Assembly (NCBI RefSeq): GCF_000018685.1
Contig: NC_010001.1
Location: forward strand, 3,116,001-3,180,000
Length of the DNA: 64,000 bases
Direction: 5' to 3'
From: Lachnoclostridium phytofermentans ISDg
GTDB lineage: Bacteria > Bacillota > Clostridia > Lachnospirales > Lachnospiraceae
Both the position numbers and the translations under genes were made by a program. Under the pieces are notes generated by a model. That model was not told where the DNA came from and ran no database searches. It saw only the letters and a program-made list of their open reading frames with translations. Of the stretch, positions 43,224 to 52,475 are shown in pieces. Within the stretch, counting starts at the first letter, position 1; the number at the start of each line of letters is the position of its first letter.

Positions 43224-44576
43224 CTAAAAATATTTCTTTACTAATCTCTTAAAATAATCTCCATAACCAGCCTTTCCTACCGGAGTTGCTGCTGTTATAG
43301 ACAATTTTCCAATTTCTTTTCCTTCGTAATAATATGTAATTTCACCAATCACATCGGTAATACTAACCGGTGCTTCTAGAGATTCTGACATCTTAATCTC
43401 TTTCGTTATATTAGCTGGATTTGATCCTTTCATGCATAGATAAGAGAACTTATTATCAAGCTTACCCCCAACGGTTTCTTGGATTCCCTTCTTAACTGCT
43501 ACTTCTGGTATTTCAAGCCCTTCTCCGTTATCGGTATAGATACTACAATTTGCAAAACCATAATTTAATAATTTAGCTGCCTCAGCAAAACGGGTTTTGG
43601 TATCCGGAGCTGCCATAACAACCGCAATTAAATCCATCCCGTCTCTTCTTGCTGTTGCTGAGAGACAATACTTAGCTAATCCAGTAGAACCTGTTTTTAA
43701 TCCTGTAATTCCCTGATAGGATTTTATTAGTTTGTTGGTATTATTTAAACCAAATTCAGTCTGCCCACGCTTCGTCGTATGAACAAACTTATCCATCCAT
43801 ACGGTAGAATAATTGCTTATTTCCGGATGTTTCATGATAAGTTCTCTGCTCATTAAGGCAACATCAAGTGCGCAGGTATAATGGTTATCGGTGTCAAGGC
43901 CATAACAATTTACAAAGTTCGTATGATCCATACCAAGTTCTTTAGCTTTTTGATTCATTTTCGAAACAAAGGCTTCCTCTGAACCTGCAATAAATTCAGC
44001 CATTGCGACAGAGGCATCATTTGCACTTGCGATTGAAATACATTTTAACATTGTATCAACATCTTGAGTTTCAAATGGTTCAAGAAATACTTGAGATCCT
44101 CCCATAGAGGCAGCATGCTCGCTAACAGAAACTTGATCTGTCATCTTAATCTGTCCGCTATCAAGTGCATCAAAAATTAATAATAACGTCATTATCTTGG
44201 TGATACTTGCTGGACGTAATTCCTTTATTTCATTTTTGGAGTAGATAATATGCCCAGTGGAACCCTCCATTAAAACAACAGCTTCACTCGTCAAACTAAG
44301 ATCTCCTGCTATCTCTGCAGCCTTATCCAAATCAGTCCTAATTTGTTCCGCTAATGGTCCAGTAAACTCGACGGTCTCTGTAACAACATTAGCATCGTTT
44401 ACAGTGTCCTTAACCTTCCCATCTTCCGTATCGTTTGGCTTTTCCTTATTCGCAGTCACTGAATTCCCATTGTCTGTATCAGATGCATATGCACCCATAC
44501 CACTTTGAAAGAAGAACGTAAGAACAATAAGAAGTGCAACTGCTTTCTTATACCAATGATACTTAAATCCTCTCAT
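43224..44576 (-). CDS. D-alanyl-D-alanine carboxypeptidase (DacF/PBP5 type), secreted
   Basis: A 450-aa carboxypeptidase with a signal peptide (AVALLIVLTFFFQSGMGAYA, about 12-31) and an Asn/Asp/Thr-rich linker (about 35-70). Motifs are RPASITKIMTLL (SxxK) near 123, ASANDASVAM (SxN) near 183 and GLKTGSTGLAK (KTG) near 294. A C-terminal PBP5-C-like domain and a basic tail (FKRLVKKYF) suggest membrane association. It is probably monocistronic, between the Big_2 protein and the phosphoesterase operon. Two enzymes of this type within 6 kb suggest vegetative and sporulation-linked roles, but which is which is not shown. Confidence 0.93.
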   Translation of the reverse strand: MRGFKYHWYKKAVALLIVLTFFFQSGMGAYASDTDNGNSVTANKEKPNDTEDGKVKDTVNDANVVTETVEFTGPLAEQIRTDLDKAAEIAGDLSLTSEAVVLMEGSTGHIIYSKNEIKELRPASITKIMTLLLIFDALDSGQIKMTDQVSVSEHAASMGGSQVFLEPFETQDVDTMLKCISIASANDASVAMAEFIAGSEEAFVSKMNQKAKELGMDHTNFVNCYGLDTDNHYTCALDVALMSRELIMKHPEISNYSTVWMDKFVHTTKRGQTEFGLNNTNKLIKSYQGITGLKTGSTGLAKYCLSATARRDGMDLIAVVMAAPDTKTRFAEAAKLLNYGFANCSIYTDNGEGLEIPEVAVKKGIQETVGGKLDNKFSYLCMKGSNPANITKEIKMSESLEAPVSITDVIGEITYYYEGKEIGKLSITAATPVGKAGYGDYFKRLVKKYF

Positions 44577-44743
44577 AATAGTTTAATCCAATCCAATTAA
44601 TTACTACTATTTTAGTCCCATTCTTAGATTTTTATGACAAGTAGAGAGTAAGTTTTCAAATCATAATAAGTCAAACTATTTCCAAAGCCTTTTTAAGCTA
44701 TTTTTACATGATTTGCACAAGAATCTCCAAAGGATATTTACTT

Positions 44744-45331
44744 TTACTTTTCAGCCTCTTCCGCTTTACCGGTTACAGTAACTTTACATTCTATACTCCT
44801 TCCCCTAGCTTTTGCTGTGATAACCGCAGTACCCGGAGACTTTGCAACAACTTTCCCAAGAAATGATACCTCTGCCACCGAAGGATCGCTACTCTTATAA
44901 GATTCCCATAATAAAACACCTTTTATATTTAAACGCTTAGATTCCCCAACAGCTAAGTTTAAAGAAGTATGATTCAAACTAATCACGCGTACACGACACC
45001 GTAGTACTTTCCCATCTACTTTCACTTCAATAAAAGCTAATCCGGGCTGGTAGGCAGTTACTTTTCCAAGTTTATTCACAAATGCAACCTTAAAGTCCGT
45101 AGAAGAAAAAGTCAAACGTTTATTCACCGTCCTTACTCCAAGCCGAAAGCTCTCTCCGCTTACCATGACGACATCTCTTTCTGTTAAATATACCCCAATC
45201 CTTGGTTCATAAAACACATGACTATAAAATATGGAGGTCCGCGGTATAATGAACTTATAAAATATAGCAAATATTATAAATACAACTAACAATTGCATGA
45301 TAAGTGGCCCAAGATTTCGAGATGACTTCAA
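44744..45331 (-). CDS. Membrane-anchored protein with bacterial Ig-like (Big_2) repeats
   Basis: A 195-aa protein with one N-terminal membrane helix (LIMQLLVVFIIFAIFYKFII) and two Big_2-type beta-sandwich repeats outside: about 50-110 and 115-190. The second has the hallmark LNLAVGESKRLNIKG, SSDPSVAEVSFLGKVVAKSP and GTAVITAKARG series. Such domains mediate adhesion or wall binding. It is probably monocistronic between the FtsX exporter and the DD-carboxypeptidase, so an envelope role is likely. Confidence 0.85.
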   Translation of the reverse strand: MKSSRNLGPLIMQLLVVFIIFAIFYKFIIPRTSIFYSHVFYEPRIGVYLTERDVVMVSGESFRLGVRTVNKRLTFSSTDFKVAFVNKLGKVTAYQPGLAFIEVKVDGKVLRCRVRVISLNHTSLNLAVGESKRLNIKGVLLWESYKSSDPSVAEVSFLGKVVAKSPGTAVITAKARGRSIECKVTVTGKAEEAEK

Positions 45332-45437
45332 ATAGATACTCCTTTATAAAAAAGGTAGAACAATAATTGATATCTTATGTTCCACCTTTACTTGTTTATT
45401 TTATCATATTCAAAATTCGCTAAGAAATGAACTATAT

Positions 45438-45649
45438 GTGTGAAGTTTTAGAATTTCTTAGGCGGCGTCTTTTGGCGCCTTAGAAATTCTCTTCACACTC
45501 AAATCATGTCTGCTTAGTAGGCAGAGCGAAGAACTTCGTTCTTTCAATCTGATATTCTGTGCCGAGGACGACGTAGGCACAAATATCCGTGTGAGATTTA
45601 GAATTTCTTCGGTACCGTATTGAGGTGCCTTAGAACTTCTTTCTCACAC
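45438..45649. repeat. Three-hairpin inverted-repeat cluster after the FtsX-type gene
   Basis: Hairpin 1 (45438-45498) has GTGTGAAG/CTTCACAC outside and AGAATTTCT/AGAAATTCT inside. Hairpin 2 (45589-45649) repeats the plan with GTGTGAGA/TCTCACAC and AGAATTTCT/AGAACTTCT. Between them is GATATT...GTGCC/GGCAC...ATATC (45551-45587) and a small AGAAC/GTTCT. Hairpin 2 ends right at the FtsX stop (45650). The similar plan of 1 and 2 suggests duplication of a terminator or of a palindromic mobile unit. Confidence 0.65.
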
Positions 45650-48493
45650 TTATTCCACGCTTTTTAAGGATTCTATCATATCAATTTTCCTAAGCTTAAA
45701 GTACATAAAAAGACTAATTACCAAAGTAAAGATCATCGTGATTCCAGCACTATATATCAAGCTCATCGGTTTTATCAAGCGACCAAACATCACCATATCT
45801 ACCTCACAAGTAATGATGATATATCGATGAAGGACAATACCTAAAAACACACCGAATACCATTCCTATGAGAGTTAGAAGATTATTTTCTTTCATTACAT
45901 ACGAATTCACTTCACCATCATAGAAACCTAGAACTTTTAAGGAAGCAAGTTCTCGTTTACGTTCATTGATATTTATATTACTTAGATTATATAAAACAAT
46001 AAACGCTAACATTCCGGCACAGATGATTAGTACATAGACAATGATATCTAAACTTGAAAGCATATCGTGAATATAGTTGTTAAATGTGTTTGTCGATGAA
46101 ATTGCCATAATATCTTTATACTTTACTAAAAGATCTCGAAATAGCCCTTCTTCAAATTCTTTCGCACTACTTTTATTTATTAATAAGATTTGATTATAGG
46201 ATGGTTCCTCCCCATATAATGAATGATAGAAGTCTGAGGTCATAAACACATAATGCCCCATATAATTTTCTGAAATTGCAGTAACGGCCACATTGTGTTT
46301 ATTAAAGTTATCCATCTCAATGGTTATGGTATCACCCACCGATAACGAAAGCAACTTTGCAAGCTTTTCTGTGATAATTACTCCATCCTCGTTAAGATGA
46401 TATGTTGTTTTTGTATTACGATTACGGAATGTATAAAATTCGTTATAATTGCTACCACTCTCAACAACCACTAGAGAAGCAGAGCGATTTAAACTGCCAT
46501 TTGAGAACTTCATTGATTTATCAAAAATCAAAGTAGCATCAAGAACTCTATCATCCTCTAATATCTTTGGAATTAACGAATCTCTTTTCTCTTTGGTGAT
46601 CTTCTCGGTCAACGTAATTGAAGCATCTTGATGGAATAACTCTGTATACTGTAATTCTGACATTACTCCGATGGAATCCTTAATACCAAATCCAACAATT
46701 AATAAAGCCATACAGCCTGCTATACCAATGGTTGTCATATAGAAACGTTTTTTATATCGGAATAAATTACGTAGTGTTGACTTCTTAGTAAAGTTCAAAC
46801 GATTCCATATAAATCCGATTCGTTCTAATAAGATTCTTCTTCCTGCCTTTGGAGTGACTGGACGCATTAACTGTGCTGGCTCCGCTTTTAAGTCCTTCAT
46901 ACATGCCATAAAGGTAGCTAGCATTGTACATAATACAGCGAAGGAACCCGCCAAAATAGCATAATAGGGGCGATAAGGTATTGCTATCACTGGTAAGGAT
47001 CCATACATGATCCGATATGCATTGATAACGACATAAGGGAAGATTTTCTGCCCTATAAGAACACCAATGATGCTACCACTTACTGTTGCAAAAAGTGCAT
47101 ACTTAATAAATTTACCTGCAATCGACATCTTCCCATAACCAAGTGCCTTTAGAATACCAATTTGGGTACGCTGTTCATCTACCATTCTGGTCATTGTAGT
47201 AAGACATACAAGCGCTGCGACAAAGAAAAATATTGCTGGAAATACCTTGGAAATCGCATCCATACGATCAGCATCCATTTCATACGAAACGAAAGATTCG
47301 ATGGTATCACGGTTCAATACATACCAAGTAGGATGCTCAACCTTTGAAAGTTCGTCTCTTCCTTCTTGGAGTGTTTTTTCGTTTAATGCAATCTCCTCTT
47401 TTGCTTTCGCAAACTGTTCCTTTGCTTTAGCCCTTTGTTCCTCTAATACAAACTTCTGATTCTTTAGTTCATCCTCTGACGCCTTTAATTTCACTTCCTC
47501 TGGAGCAAACATGTTATCTATTGCTTCTTTCGGATAAGTGCTACTTAATAGAGCTTTCTTATCCTCTAGCTCTTTTCTCATCGCAGTGAGTGTTGTTTGC
47601 GCTTCTTCGATAGAGGAATTACCTTTTTCTATCTTGGCATAAGTTTCTTCTTCTTTTAGTTTAAGGTCTTCTTTTGCCTTCGCTAGCTCCTGCTCCCCTT
47701 TTTCTAATTCTTCCCTAGGTTCTTTCGTTACTTCTTCATAACGAATATTTCCACGTTCCTCTGTTATCGCTTCAATATTTTCTTGAACAATTTTCACACG
47801 GTCTTCATATTCCGTACTATAGGAATTTAACTTCATTACATCCTTTACTGTTACATAAAGTTCGGTATACACCTCTTGTTTATAATTTCCCTTTGGTAAA
47901 ATGATAAAGCTACTAATCTTCCCATCCCCAATTGATCCATTTCCTCTGCCAAATGCCATATAGCGTGAGTCCGTACAGCTTCCCACAATGGTTAGCACAG
48001 TCTCCTTAAGATCATCCTTTAAATCTCCTTCTGGCAAGGATAAAGTTATGGTGTCACCTACTTTATAACCGGTATTATCTAATAATAAGGTGTCTACTAA
48101 ACATTCGGTATTGTTTTCTGGAAAACGTCCTTCGATTAATTTAGCTTTATTTATTGTATCATTTAAGGAATATGTTTTAACTACAATGTCGGAGTCTTTA
48201 AAATGTAGCAATACATCTTTCGAATATGCCCCCTCCACCATAGATACTCCATCTAATTTGCCAATAGCCTCAACATCATCCTCTGTTAATCCAAGGGTAG
48301 ATATTACACGAAGATCCATTAAATTAGTAGAGTCATAATACTCGTCTGCCGACTGTAACATATCATCTTTACAAGCCCGTAAGCCCGCAAACATAGCTAC
48401 TCCTAATGCAACGATTAACAGAATGGACAAGAATCTGGTCCATGTTTTCTTTATTTCAATTCTAAAATCTTTATGCAGTGCCTTTTTCTTCAT
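45650..48493 (-). CDS. FtsX-family ABC exporter permease with periplasmic coiled coil
   Basis: A 947-aa permease of the FtsX/MacB superfamily. After the first helix (FLSILLIVALGVAMFAGLRA) there is a large extracytoplasmic part with a coiled coil of about 130 residues (from about 255, for example EKGEQELAKAKEDLKLKEEE). An FtsX core follows near 425-545 (DAISKVFPAIFFFVAALVCL) and a second near 835-945 (LASLKVLGFYDGEVNSYVMK). The start at 48493 is chosen for GGGGGT upstream; an ATG at 48520 overlaps the ATPase stop and has no ribosome site. It pairs with the ATPase gene 21 bp upstream. Possible roles are export of peptide or lipid. Confidence 0.92.
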   Translation of the reverse strand: MKKKALHKDFRIEIKKTWTRFLSILLIVALGVAMFAGLRACKDDMLQSADEYYDSTNLMDLRVISTLGLTEDDVEAIGKLDGVSMVEGAYSKDVLLHFKDSDIVVKTYSLNDTINKAKLIEGRFPENNTECLVDTLLLDNTGYKVGDTITLSLPEGDLKDDLKETVLTIVGSCTDSRYMAFGRGNGSIGDGKISSFIILPKGNYKQEVYTELYVTVKDVMKLNSYSTEYEDRVKIVQENIEAITEERGNIRYEEVTKEPREELEKGEQELAKAKEDLKLKEEETYAKIEKGNSSIEEAQTTLTAMRKELEDKKALLSSTYPKEAIDNMFAPEEVKLKASEDELKNQKFVLEEQRAKAKEQFAKAKEEIALNEKTLQEGRDELSKVEHPTWYVLNRDTIESFVSYEMDADRMDAISKVFPAIFFFVAALVCLTTMTRMVDEQRTQIGILKALGYGKMSIAGKFIKYALFATVSGSIIGVLIGQKIFPYVVINAYRIMYGSLPVIAIPYRPYYAILAGSFAVLCTMLATFMACMKDLKAEPAQLMRPVTPKAGRRILLERIGFIWNRLNFTKKSTLRNLFRYKKRFYMTTIGIAGCMALLIVGFGIKDSIGVMSELQYTELFHQDASITLTEKITKEKRDSLIPKILEDDRVLDATLIFDKSMKFSNGSLNRSASLVVVESGSNYNEFYTFRNRNTKTTYHLNEDGVIITEKLAKLLSLSVGDTITIEMDNFNKHNVAVTAISENYMGHYVFMTSDFYHSLYGEEPSYNQILLINKSSAKEFEEGLFRDLLVKYKDIMAISSTNTFNNYIHDMLSSLDIIVYVLIICAGMLAFIVLYNLSNININERKRELASLKVLGFYDGEVNSYVMKENNLLTLIGMVFGVFLGIVLHRYIIITCEVDMVMFGRLIKPMSLIYSAGITMIFTLVISLFMYFKLRKIDMIESLKSVE

Positions 48494-48513
48494 AGTACCC
48501 CCGTTCCTTGCAC

Positions 48514-49218
48514 TTACCATTCTATTGTTTCAACATCAACAGGATTTTCTATCTTTTTCATTTCCTTTACCTTACCATTACGAATACTAATAAGCCGGTC
48601 TGCCATTGGAGCAATCGCAGTATTATGCGTAATGACAACTACTGTCATGCCATTTTTTCTGCACATATCTTGTAATAACTTTAAGATAGCCTTTCCTGTA
48701 TTATAATCTAACGCACCTGTTGGTTCATCACATAATAACAATTTAGGATTTTTAGCGAGTGCTCTAGCTATGGAAACTCTCTGCTGCTCTCCTCCAGATA
48801 ACTGTGCAGGAAAGTTATTTATTCGATCACTAAGTCCCACATCTGCTAGTACATCCTCTGCTTTTAGTGGGTCCTTACATATCTGTAAAGCAAGCTCTAC
48901 GTTTTCTTTAGCAGTTAAATTTGGTACTAAATTATAGAACTGAAATACGAATCCAATATCATCACGACGATAGGTAGTTAGCTTTTTCTTATTGAATTTA
49001 CTAATGTTTTGTCCATCCACGATAATATCGCCACTGGTTAAACTATCCATTCCTCCTAAGATATTAAGTACTGTGGTCTTTCCGGCACCACTTGGTCCAA
49101 CGATAACGACAAACTCACCTTTTTCAATTTCAAAAGAGATACCGTCTGACGCCTTTATCGTGACATCTCCCATCTGATATGTTTTTTTCACATTGATTAA
49201 TTCTACATAAGCTGACAT
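48514..49218 (-). CDS. ABC transporter ATP-binding protein (LolD/MacB type)
   Basis: A 234-aa ATPase that powers the FtsX permease encoded just downstream. Walker A GPSGAGKTT near 42, Q-loop VFQFYNLVP near 91, signature LSGGEQQRVSIARAL near 139 and Walker B LLCDEPTGALD near 160 are all present and intact; the H-loop His is in VITHNTA. The start is ATG 49218 with an AGAAAT region and AAGGAG-poor site. The two genes form a complete exporter of the MacB mechanotransmission type. Confidence 0.94.
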   Translation of the reverse strand: MSAYVELINVKKTYQMGDVTIKASDGISFEIEKGEFVVIVGPSGAGKTTVLNILGGMDSLTSGDIIVDGQNISKFNKKKLTTYRRDDIGFVFQFYNLVPNLTAKENVELALQICKDPLKAEDVLADVGLSDRINNFPAQLSGGEQQRVSIARALAKNPKLLLCDEPTGALDYNTGKAILKLLQDMCRKNGMTVVVITHNTAIAPMADRLISIRNGKVKEMKKIENPVDVETIEW

Positions 49219-49442
49219 TTCTATTTCTCCAATCTTTTTCTTATCCGCTACCTACTTAATATATAAAAATGTGTACCTTACTATTTTCGCTCGTTATAAA
49301 TAAGTTTTTACTATCATAAATCTCTATAATTATTGATAAAGAAAAGTGTTTTTCTTCTTATAGTTAGCTACTGCTTAAGGAATTATTTACATTCTACGAA
49401 AATGATTATCTCGTTCATAGTTACTCTTATAACTGTAAAGAA

Positions 49443-49478
49443 ACTGCGGCGTACCTTAAATAAGATAAACGCCGCAGT
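49443..49478. terminator. Terminator downstream of pdp
   Basis: ACTGCGGCGT (49443-49452) pairs with ACGCCGCAGT (49469-49478), with a T-run on the plus side and a TTTCTTT tract on the minus side. Confidence 0.85.
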
Positions 49479-49483
49479 TCTTT

Positions 49484-50809
49484 TTAGAACTTAGTTGCTC
49501 CGTCCTTTGTTACTATTCCATGAATATGATTTGGTGCCTTTACTTTTTCAGTAGAAATCGTATATGCTTTTATGAAACGTTCCTTTGCTGCGCTTAATTT
49601 CTCAGGGTCGTTCGCATATAAGGTAGCAATCGGTGTCTTCGTCGTTACCTCATCACCGATTTTTGCATGAATCTTCATACCTACTGTTAAATCGATTTCA
49701 CTCTCTTTGGTCTCACGTCCACCGCCAAGAATTAAGGAAGTCATACCTATTTCATCCGTGTGAATATCGGATACATAACCATCTTTTGGTGCATAAACAG
49801 GTTCGATAATAGAAGCTTTTGGGAATAAACTCGTATCAAATACTGGGCTAGCATCCCCGCCTTGTGCAGTTACGAATTCCGCAAATTTCTTTAGGGCACT
49901 ACCATCTTTAATTGTATTTAAAAGCAATTCTCTAGCTTCTTCTATTGTTGCTACTCTTTTAGCACCTAATAACATATAGGAAGCCAGTGTTAAACTAGCA
50001 TCTAACAAATCTTCTGGCCCATTACCAGACAAGGTATCAATTGCCTCAATTACTTCAAGGTTATTACCAACTGCGATTCCTAACGGTTGATTCATATCAG
50101 AAATAACAGCATAAGTTGTACGACCAACATTATCCCCGATATTTACCATGGTTTGTGCTAACTCGAAGGAACCCTCCATTGTCTTCATAAAAGCACCGCT
50201 ACCAGTTTTTACGTCCAATACTATAACATCTGCACCTGCTGCTATCTTCTTACTCATAATGGAGCTGGAAATCAAGGAGATATTATCTACTGTAGCTGTA
50301 ACGTCTCGTAATGCATAAATTTTTTTATCTGCTGGAGCTAAGTTCCCAGTCTGACCAATGATTGCTAATTTCATTCGATTAACATTATCAAAAAACTGCT
50401 CTTCCGAAAGGGAAGTGGAAAATCCTTCAAAGCTCTCTAACTTATCAATGGTACCTCCCGTATGTCCGAGTCCTCTTCCTGACATCTTTGCTACTGGAAC
50501 TGATAAAGCAGCAACCATTGGACCAATGACAAGCGACGTCTTATCTCCAACTCCACCTGTACTGTGCTTATCAACTTTAATTCCTTCAATGGCAGATAAA
50601 TCAAGCATATCACCGCTATGTGCCATAGCCATTGTTAATGCAGATGTTTCTTCAACATTCATTTCTTTCAAACATACTGCCATTAAAAAAGCTGACATTT
50701 GGTAGTCCGGAATTGTGCCATTTGTATAACCAGAGACAATAAATTCAATCTCCTGATTTGTTAGGACCTCCCCATTTTTTTTCTTATTGATTAAGTCATA
50801 CATTCTCAT
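49484..50809 (-). CDS. pdp: Pyrimidine-nucleoside phosphorylase
   Basis: Cleaves uridine and thymidine to base and (deoxy)ribose 1-phosphate, feeding salvage and pentose metabolism. The 441-aa protein has the family signature SGRGLGHTGGTIDKLESF near 111-128 and phosphate-binding VDKHSTGGVGDKTSL near 83-97, plus the Lys/Ser-rich IMSKKIAAGADVIVLDVKTG near 190. The C-terminal domain (VSDIHTDEIGMTSLILGGGR) is complete. In Firmicutes it often sits in the spoIIM-xerD-dacF neighbourhood, as here. Monocistronic with a strong terminator. Confidence 0.95.
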   Translation of the reverse strand: MRMYDLINKKKNGEVLTNQEIEFIVSGYTNGTIPDYQMSAFLMAVCLKEMNVEETSALTMAMAHSGDMLDLSAIEGIKVDKHSTGGVGDKTSLVIGPMVAALSVPVAKMSGRGLGHTGGTIDKLESFEGFSTSLSEEQFFDNVNRMKLAIIGQTGNLAPADKKIYALRDVTATVDNISLISSSIMSKKIAAGADVIVLDVKTGSGAFMKTMEGSFELAQTMVNIGDNVGRTTYAVISDMNQPLGIAVGNNLEVIEAIDTLSGNGPEDLLDASLTLASYMLLGAKRVATIEEARELLLNTIKDGSALKKFAEFVTAQGGDASPVFDTSLFPKASIIEPVYAPKDGYVSDIHTDEIGMTSLILGGGRETKESEIDLTVGMKIHAKIGDEVTTKTPIATLYANDPEKLSAAKERFIKAYTISTEKVKAPNHIHGIVTKDGATKF

Positions 50810-51120
50810 AATTCATCTCTACCTTTCCAAGCAAGCTATCTTTTGTAAGCTTTGCTATTATTGTATTCTATTATTTTTCATAACTTTCTACCCAGTTACT
50901 TTAATAATAAGTGATAAAATTATTATTGTCTTAACTAATTTATTAATTACTAGCTTAATTAGAATTTTTTACTATTATCAGTATAACCAAATATATTTAC
51001 TTACTCAATAGCAATTTTAAGATTTAAGAATAAACTTATAATTCTCATAATCCTTTTCTATTTATTATACATAATTTATAAACATGAGATCCATGAAAGG
51101 ATATCTTAAATAGAATGTCA
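50810..51120. other. Divergent AT-rich spacer upstream of pdp and DAHP synthase
   Basis: Very AT-rich, with no supported coding frame. A short TGTCATT (51117-51123) and AATGACA (51175-51181) pair brackets the DAHP synthase promoter region. The pdp promoter must be near 50830-50900. Confidence 0.5.
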
Positions 51121-51149
51121 TTGACGAATAGTGAAAAATACATTAGAAT
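51121..51149 (+). promoter_or_regulatory. Promoter of the DAHP synthase gene
   Basis: TTGACG (51121-51126), 17-bp spacer, TAGAAT (51144-51149). The TGTCATT/AATGACA inverted repeat around it might be an operator. Confidence 0.7.
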
Positions 51150-51210
51150 AGGAGCACGTTAACACTTTAAATCGTAATGACAGACTAAAAAGAAAGGCAA
51201 GGTACAAAGC

Positions 51211-52242
51211 ATGAGTTTTAATTATGTTAGAAAAGTTATGACTCCAGAAGAGTTAAAAAGTGCACTCCCTATGTCGGAGTACGCTACAAGAATAAAGAAA
51301 GAACGTGATTCGCAGATCAAAGACGTCTTTACTGGAGCTTCTGATAAGTTCCTTGTCATTATTGGACCATGTTCCGCTGACAATGAGGATTCGGTACTAG
51401 ACTATCTTTATCGTCTAACTAAATTAGCAGATAAAGTATCCGATAAACTTATCATCATACCAAGAATTTATACAAATAAACCACGTACCACAGGTGAAGG
51501 TTATAAGGGTATCAGCCATCAGCCAAATCCTGAGGAAGAACCAAACCTTCAAGAAGGATTGATTGCAATGCGTAAGATGCATCTTCGTGCTATTAATGAA
51601 ACAGGATTAACTGCAGCCGATGAGATGTTATATTCTGAAAACTGGCCATATGTGGATGATATGTTATCCTATGTTGCTGTTGGTGCACGTTCTGTTGAGG
51701 ATCAACAACATCGTTTAGCAATCAGTGGTATGGATGTCCCTGCTGGTATGAAAAACCCAACCTCAGGCGATTTGTCTGTTATGCTAAATTCCTGTATTGC
51801 AGCACAGGCATCCCACACTTTCCTCTATCGTACTTGGGAAGTTCAGACAGACGGTAATCCATTAGCACACACAATCCTTCGTGGTGCTGTGAACAAACAT
51901 GGTCAATGTATTCCGAATTACCATTATGAAGACCTCAATCGTTTGCTCATGATGTATCAGGAATTACCAAATCTCTTAAATCAAGCTACTATCGTTGATG
52001 CGAACCATGCAAATTCAAGTAAGCAGTATTACGAACAGCCTAGAATTGTTAAAGAGGTACTTCATTCCCGTAAGGTAAATGATCAAATTGCTAAGTTAGT
52101 AAAGGGCGTTATGGTGGAAAGCTACATAGAAGAAGGTAACCAAAAAGTTGGTGAACATGTCTATGGCAAATCCATTACCGATGCTTGCATTGGCTGGGAT
52201 ACTACTGAAAAATTAATCTATACGATAGCAGATAACATATAA
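51211..52242 (+). CDS. 3-deoxy-7-phosphoheptulonate synthase (class I, AroG/F/H type)
   Basis: First step of aromatic amino-acid synthesis: condenses phosphoenolpyruvate and erythrose 4-phosphate. The 343-aa protein matches the enterobacterial-type class I alpha enzymes: VIIGPCSADNEDSVLDY near 48, RIYTNKPRTTGEGYKGI near 90, SYVAVGARSVEDQQHR near 152 and DANHANSSKQYYE near 268. The N-terminal extension of about 40 residues is where feedback inhibitors act in E. coli enzymes; which amino acid acts here is not deducible. Monocistronic with its own promoter and terminator (52401-52463). Confidence 0.94.
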   Translation: MSFNYVRKVMTPEELKSALPMSEYATRIKKERDSQIKDVFTGASDKFLVIIGPCSADNEDSVLDYLYRLTKLADKVSDKLIIIPRIYTNKPRTTGEGYKGISHQPNPEEEPNLQEGLIAMRKMHLRAINETGLTAADEMLYSENWPYVDDMLSYVAVGARSVEDQQHRLAISGMDVPAGMKNPTSGDLSVMLNSCIAAQASHTFLYRTWEVQTDGNPLAHTILRGAVNKHGQCIPNYHYEDLNRLLMMYQELPNLLNQATIVDANHANSSKQYYEQPRIVKEVLHSRKVNDQIAKLVKGVMVESYIEEGNQKVGEHVYGKSITDACIGWDTTEKLIYTIADNI

Positions 52243-52287
52243 GAATAACTATATTATGTTAAATATTAAGAATTATCACTATAAATA

Positions 52288-52334
52288 ATAGCTCTTATTC
52301 TGTTTTAATAATGGCACTTATCCTGTTTTAATAA
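52288..52334. repeat. Short tandem direct repeat after DAHP synthase
   Basis: CTTAT(T/C)CTGTTTTAATAATGGC occurs twice in tandem with only one or two changes. It lies just after the DAHP synthase gene. Role unknown. Confidence 0.55.
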
Positions 52335-52400
52335 TGGCTCTAATACTTTATCTGGAACATTATTAAGTAGGTTATTTCAACAATGTAAAGAATTTATAAG

Positions 52401-52463
52401 GGAACAACTAAGATTTTCATCCTTAAGTGTAATCACCTCACTATAGGATGTCTTAGTTGTTCC
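52401..52463. terminator. Terminator between DAHP synthase and XerD-like genes
   Basis: GGAACAACTAAGA (52401-52413) pairs exactly with TCTTAGTTGTTCC (52451-52463), with a further inner CATCCT/AGGATG pairing and a T5 run. It lies between convergent genes. Confidence 0.9.
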
Positions 52464-52475
52464 TTTTTAGCTTAA

